A stretch of 64,000 nt of DNA from Ureibacillus endophyticus (GTDB lineage: Bacteria; Bacillota; Bacilli; Bacillales_A; Planococcaceae), in contig NZ_RBZN01000008.1 in assembly GCF_003628435.1 (NCBI RefSeq), positions 1 to 64,000 on the forward strand, read 5' to 3'. Shown piece by piece: positions 60,303 through 64,000 of this stretch. The notes under the pieces were generated by a model. That model saw nothing but the letters and a program-made list of their open reading frames with translations. It ran no database searches and was not told where the DNA came from. The position numbers were made by a program, and so were the translations under genes. The stretch's first letter is position 1; each line of letters starts with the position of its first letter.

Positions 60303-61082
60303 CTATTTCAAATAAAAAATACCACCATTAATAATTTCCACTTTAATTCTAGGGTTAAATCTTTCTTCTAAGCCTTTTTTCTCGATTTCATATATTTCTG
60401 GTTTTTCCTCTCTATCTTGATAAAAATAATTTAGTACTTCTAGCTCCTTCTCAAACCTATTTTTCGCTTCCTCTGCCCAAGAGTGATCATCTTGTGTGAT
60501 GAGGTTCTGTATCATCAAATCTAAACGTTCCAATGCTCTACTTGGCTTAATGATGTATTGCAGACAGAATGCTTTTTCTGGCATTTCATTTGTTAAATTC
60601 ATATCGCAAATCGACTCATGAAAATTGTCTTCAATAACTCCATTGATTAAGTTAATACCTAAGGAATGAATCGTTTCTTTTGTTTGGTCACAGTAATAAG
60701 ATACTTTATAATTCACACAAAAATATGGGGTTAACGTTGTTTGATTTTTTGTATTATCGACTTGCTCATACATTAAAACAAAGGACCCTAGATCTTTAGT
60801 TGCTTTAAAGATTTGATTTAATCGCCCTGAACCATAATGAATAATTTCCCCCATAAACTGATTTTGTGTCTGGGTTCGGTCCGTGATTAACGTCAGACGT
60901 GCAGGATTCGGTTCACTATTTGTTGCTTCAATATACTTCCAATAAAATGGACGATTCATAATTCGTTTGTCCATATCAATTGTTAATTGGACGGTTAATT
61001 GAAATCCTTCATCTGAAACAATTTCACAATTGGTTTCTTTAAAAAATGTTTTTAAATAGTCGTGAATTTCAGTTGCATACAT
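60303..61082 (-). CDS. yqhG: YqhG-family protein
   Basis: 259 residues matching YqhG of B. subtilis: NRPFYWKYIEATNSEPNPA, MGEIIHYGSGRLNQIF and the YNYFYQ-type C-terminal portion. Role unknown; it is always found with the SNF2 helicase YqhH, as here (40-bp gap, same strand). GGAGG site upstream. Confidence 0.88.
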   Translation of the reverse strand: MYATEIHDYLKTFFKETNCEIVSDEGFQLTVQLTIDMDKRIMNRPFYWKYIEATNSEPNPARLTLITDRTQTQNQFMGEIIHYGSGRLNQIFKATKDLGSFVLMYEQVDNTKNQTTLTPYFCVNYKVSYYCDQTKETIHSLGINLINGVIEDNFHESICDMNLTNEMPEKAFCLQYIIKPSRALERLDLMIQNLITQDDHSWAEEAKNRFEKELEVLNYFYQDREEKPEIYEIEKKGLEERFNPRIKVEIINGGIFYLK

Positions 61083-61121
61083 AAAATTTCCTCCTTTCTT
61101 GCTTATTTAGTGAGTTGACCA

Positions 61122-62645
61122 TTATGCTTTTTTCTCTAAAATATCATCTAAATCGCCAACAACTTTTTCGAAAACATCAATTTTATCATTTAATAAATCA
61201 AGGATTTTTTGTTCAATTGTGTTTTCAATGGCGAGATTGTATATATGAACATCTTCTTCTTGTCCTAGACGATGAACACGTCCAATTCGTTGTTCTAGTT
61301 TCATCGGATTCCAAGGTAAATCATAGTTTATAACATGATGACAAAATTGTAGGTTTATCCCTTCCCCACCTGATTCCGTTGCGATTAAAACTTGGGCTTG
61401 TTCTCTAAATAATTGCTTCATCCAATCCCGTTTATTCTTGCTATACTTCCCGTTAAACAGCACACTGGAGATTCCCTTCGTATGCAAATACCATTGTAAA
61501 TAACTTTGTGTTGCACGATATTCTGTAAAAATAATAACTTTATCGTTTGCTTTTTCTATAATTTCTAATACTTTCTCAGCTTTGGCGTTAATTTCTAGTT
61601 TCATTAATTTTTCAATGATTTGTTCAATATAATCGATTTCTTCTTTCGCATTAATTTTTTGAAGCATTTTGTTTAACGTTAAGAATGTCGCCTCTTTACT
61701 ACTACACATTTCTTTTAAGAGTGTAACCATTGTAAAAGAGCTAGCGAATACGGAAGAAACAGATTTTAGTTCACAAAGCATGTCATAAACTTCTCGTTCT
61801 TCATTTGTAAATTGGATTGGGATAGTTTGAACTTTTCGGGTTGTCCATTCAATTCCAGTATCTGATCGGCGATTTCTGACCATTACTTGATTAACCAGTT
61901 CTTTTAAATATTTTTCTCCTTCAATACTGCGTTTTGTTGCTGCGAAGGATTCTTGGAATGTTTCATAATTACCTAAATGACCTGGTTTTAATAAAGAAAC
62001 AAGATAGAAAATTTCAAACACATCGTTTTGAATTGGTGTAGCTGTTAATAATAAACAAAACTTCTTTTTTATACTTTGCACAAATTCATAGATTTGGGTT
62101 TTATGATTTTTTAATTTATGTGCCTCATCAATAATAATCATGTCATAATCTTGTTCATAGATTTTTTCACGGTGTGGACTTTTTTTAGCTGTATCCATAC
62201 TCATGACTACGACATCATATTGTTCGATTGGTGTATTTCTTCGATAACTAATTGCTGGGATAAAAAAGCGTACATTTAGTTCTGTCACCCATTGATTTTG
62301 AAGGGAAGCAGGAACTAAAATCAGTGCCTTTTTCACAAGACCTCGTATCATATATTCTTTCATGATTAATCCAGCTTCAATTGTTTTCCCTAAACCAACC
62401 TCATCGGCTAAAATAGCTTTCCCATTCATTTTCTCGATGACTGTTTGTGCAGCTTCAATTTGGTGTGGTAACAATTGAAGATTTGTTAGAAATTTTGGTG
62501 CCTGCAATCCTGTAAATTCAGGAATTAAATTCATTTTTTCTACTTCATAACTCATTTTATATAGAGTCCAACTATCCCACGGACCATCATTGTTCACACG
62601 TTCAATAAAATCTTCCCGCCAATTTGACGACCTTTCAATAATCAA
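61122..62645 (-). CDS. yqhH: SNF2-family ATP-dependent helicase YqhH
   Basis: 507 residues. SNF2 motor: Walker A ADEVGLGKTIEAG (about 83-95), DEAH box IIDEAHKLKN (about 170), LLTATPIQND, and C-terminal ATESGGEGINLQ and EQRIGRVHRLGQ. Shorter than YwqA-type and without a SWIM domain. Acts presumably on DNA-protein complexes with YqhG. The TTG at 62645 (giving MIIERSSNWRE) is well placed after GAGGTG; 13 further in-frame codons upstream lack one. Confidence 0.88.
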   Translation of the reverse strand: MIIERSSNWREDFIERVNNDGPWDSWTLYKMSYEVEKMNLIPEFTGLQAPKFLTNLQLLPHQIEAAQTVIEKMNGKAILADEVGLGKTIEAGLIMKEYMIRGLVKKALILVPASLQNQWVTELNVRFFIPAISYRRNTPIEQYDVVVMSMDTAKKSPHREKIYEQDYDMIIIDEAHKLKNHKTQIYEFVQSIKKKFCLLLTATPIQNDVFEIFYLVSLLKPGHLGNYETFQESFAATKRSIEGEKYLKELVNQVMVRNRRSDTGIEWTTRKVQTIPIQFTNEEREVYDMLCELKSVSSVFASSFTMVTLLKEMCSSKEATFLTLNKMLQKINAKEEIDYIEQIIEKLMKLEINAKAEKVLEIIEKANDKVIIFTEYRATQSYLQWYLHTKGISSVLFNGKYSKNKRDWMKQLFREQAQVLIATESGGEGINLQFCHHVINYDLPWNPMKLEQRIGRVHRLGQEEDVHIYNLAIENTIEQKILDLLNDKIDVFEKVVGDLDDILEKKA

Positions 62646-62797
62646 TGATGTCACCTCGCTTTTTGTACCTATTAGATTGTCCAAAATCGTAAAACATATA
62701 ATTACGAATTATATTAATAGGTACATTGGTGAATTGATTGTATGAAAAATCGAAAGGTACGCATCATTTTATTAATAATTAGTAAGGAGCCAACTAA

Positions 62798-63298
62798 ATG
62801 AAGAATGGTATATTGATTGGCGTTGTTATTGTGGGAATCCTAGTCATCTTTTTCTTTGGGGATTTTTCGTCAAAGAATCATGAAGAACAGGAGTTTCTAG
62901 CATTTCAACAATTTTTAAATGATGAGTTTTTCCCCATCTCAAATGATTGTTTTGATCATTTAAATCAAGCTGTTGACGAACTATATGCTTTTACCTTTTC
63001 AGACTGGTATTTTAACGGTGATGGTAGGGATGAAAATGGCATTTTGCAGAGTGATCTTGAACAAATTGAAGATGATGTATTATTATACGAAATTAAATAT
63101 AATCAAGCGTTAGCATTAAAAAAGAATATTCTTAATCAAATTGAATCATTAAAAGAGACACTTCAATTACTATCTAATGCACCCTCAGAAGAGGATGAAA
63201 AATCCTTTGAACGATTTCGATTAAAGTTAATTACAATGATCGATATACTCTCTACTGAAATGGACGAGATGAATAAATTACTTGAATCCAACCAATAA
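62798..63298 (+). CDS. Hypothetical protein with N-terminal membrane anchor
   Basis: 166 residues. One hydrophobic helix (about 4-21, ILIGVVIVGILVIFFFG) then a long acidic helical region likely forming a coiled coil outside the membrane (or inside, if N-out). AAGGAG precedes the ATG. Divergent from yqhH. Family not recognised. Confidence 0.62.
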   Translation: MKNGILIGVVIVGILVIFFFGDFSSKNHEEQEFLAFQQFLNDEFFPISNDCFDHLNQAVDELYAFTFSDWYFNGDGRDENGILQSDLEQIEDDVLLYEIKYNQALALKKNILNQIESLKETLQLLSNAPSEEDEKSFERFRLKLITMIDILSTEMDEMNKLLESNQ

Positions 63299-63302
63299 AA
63301 AA

Positions 63303-63328
63303 TCGCGGCTAAGTTTATAAGCCGCGTT
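63303..63328 (+). terminator. Terminator-like hairpin
   Basis: CGCGGCT / AGCCGCG stem after the anchored protein; the T-tail is poor (TTAATAAT). Confidence 0.55.
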
Positions 63329-63336
63329 AATAATGG

Positions 63337-63785
63337 TTATTCCGATTCTGCTACTTTTTTTACCCTTTCGACAAACTGCACAACAACTTTATTAGAAGCA
63401 AATTTTAGCAAAAGTTTTAATATAGGTTTTAAAGGCTTGTTCGTTGTAGTGTAGACAAAGTGGGTTGTGGTATTTTGTCAATTTTCTTTAATTCATAAAG
63501 AGCAGTAATGTCAAACATGTTGGCAAGATTAAAACCTATTTTCACCCTTTTTTTGTTAGCCGTTTCAAGATATTCTAACGTCTCAACATCATACTCTTGA
63601 ATTCGCTTGCCTTCACGATATGCTTGACGATAAATTGTACCGATCTTTTCTTCTGTTACATGAACCGGTTCATGTCTAACAACTTGGGGCATGATTTTTT
63701 GCATATCCTCCAACGATCCATTAAATAGCTTCCAAACCTTTTCAATAGGTGCATTGATTTCAATTTCCTTTGTCCAACTTTTCAT
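63337..63785 (-). pseudogene. SRPBCC-family protein, frameshifted near the C-terminus
   Basis: The first ~100 residues are normal SRPBCC (START-like) sequence: MKSWTKEIEINAPIEKVWKLF, then ALYELKKIDK. At GACAAAATACC the frame goes off and stops at 63429. Adding one A to the AAAA run gives TTTHFVYTTTNKPLKP, FASNKVVVQFVERVKK and a natural stop at 63337. So one base is missing from an otherwise intact ~149-residue gene. It could be a base-call error. ATG at 63785 after GGAGGG. Confidence 0.82.
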
Positions 63786-63825
63786 ACGACATCCCTCCAA
63801 AAAGCTAAATCACTATTTTTAAAAA

Positions 63826-64000
63826 CTACAATTCCGTGGTGCTTTCTTCTTGTTCGCCGCTATTCAACCAATTGAGAAGTGGTTCTTGGAACTTTTTCAT
63901 CAACATGCCTAAAATCTTCCCTATAAAATAAGCAGAAATTAGTGTGCCAATACCTACGGAACCAAATGATTGTATACAAATTAAACAAACGATTAGTGAT
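63826..64000 (-). CDS. YczE/YitT-like membrane protein, C-terminal part (cut by window edge)
   Basis: The last 57 residues of a membrane protein: SFGSVGIGTLISAYFIGKIL followed by MKKFQEPLLNWL and an acidic end (SGEQEESTTEL). The glycine-rich VGIGTLISA resembles YczE/YitT-family integral membrane proteins of unknown function. The start is beyond the window. Confidence 0.55.
   Translation of the reverse strand, partial: SLIVCLICIQSFGSVGIGTLISAYFIGKILGMLMKKFQEPLLNWLNSGEQEESTTEL

Overview
The window looks like the chromosome of a low-GC, endospore-forming member of the Bacillales. The gene content fits a Lysinibacillus/Solibacillus-like (Planococcaceae) relative best. Sporulation genes are scattered throughout: sspH, an alpha/beta-type SASP, a Spo0E-type phosphatase, two CotF-like coat proteins next to an adhB-like dehydrogenase, and several SASP-like miniproteins. 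Strong AGGAGG ribosome binding sites, frequent TTG/GTG starts and many hairpin terminators also fit. The species assignment is an inference from gene content. I saw no rRNA, tRNA, CRISPR array or intact prophage.

Layout. 1-0.7 kb: end of an IS30-type element that interrupts a TetM/EF-G-like GTPase gene. 0.8-12 kb: a nucleobase permease with its TetR regulator, a NAD(P)-binding protein, sspH, a SWIM-SNF2 ATPase (YwqA-like), an RNase H-like protein, an EcsC-family protein and an Lnt-like acyltransferase. 11.7-12.05 kb: two copies of a dispersed repeat, then purU. 13-18 kb: small proteins, a possible endospore-appendage-type protein, signal peptidase I, SASP, serine acetyltransferase, YfhE-like and Spo0E-like proteins. 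18-21 kb: a B12/radical-SAM protein followed by five tandem copies of a structured ~250-bp element. 21-26 kb: YnfA-like and YqjF-like proteins, a frameshifted metallo-hydrolase and methyltransferases. 26.7-31.6 kb: an apparent redox locus (secreted D/H/Y-rich protein, small membrane protein, ApbE, ferric-reductase-like membrane protein) next to a convergent two-component system and a DUF2231 membrane protein. 32-36 kb: complete qoxABCD terminal quinol oxidase operon. 36.5-46 kb: glutamate dehydrogenase, HTH-AbrB regulator with a glycosyltransferase, a strictly 52-bp-periodic palindrome array, a drug efflux pump with an RHH protein, an ene-reductase, small SASP-like proteins and a DinB protein. 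46-50 kb: BirA-controlled bioY-bioB, and the coat protein/alcohol dehydrogenase operon. 50-64 kb: nuclease-helicase protein, diguanylate cyclase, amidase, HemD-like protein, HAD phosphatase, secreted repeat protein, DUF378 protein, CbpA-like CBS-ACT protein, alpha-carbonic anhydrase, YqhG-YqhH, a frameshifted SRPBCC protein and a partial YczE/YitT-like protein.

The two most unusual non-coding structures are the five-copy hairpin-plus-terminator array (about 19.9-21.04 kb) and the exactly 52-bp-phased array of 23-bp palindromes (about 40.5-41.0 kb). The most interesting protein loci are the ApbE/ferric-reductase cluster that lacks a visible FMN-binding acceptor, the acidic Ena-like protein, the Lnt-like protein and the PD-(D/E)XK-DUF2075 fusion. 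Three otherwise intact genes (13.1, 23.0 and 63.5 kb) carry one-base shifts in or beside short A or T runs, so sequence accuracy should be checked there.
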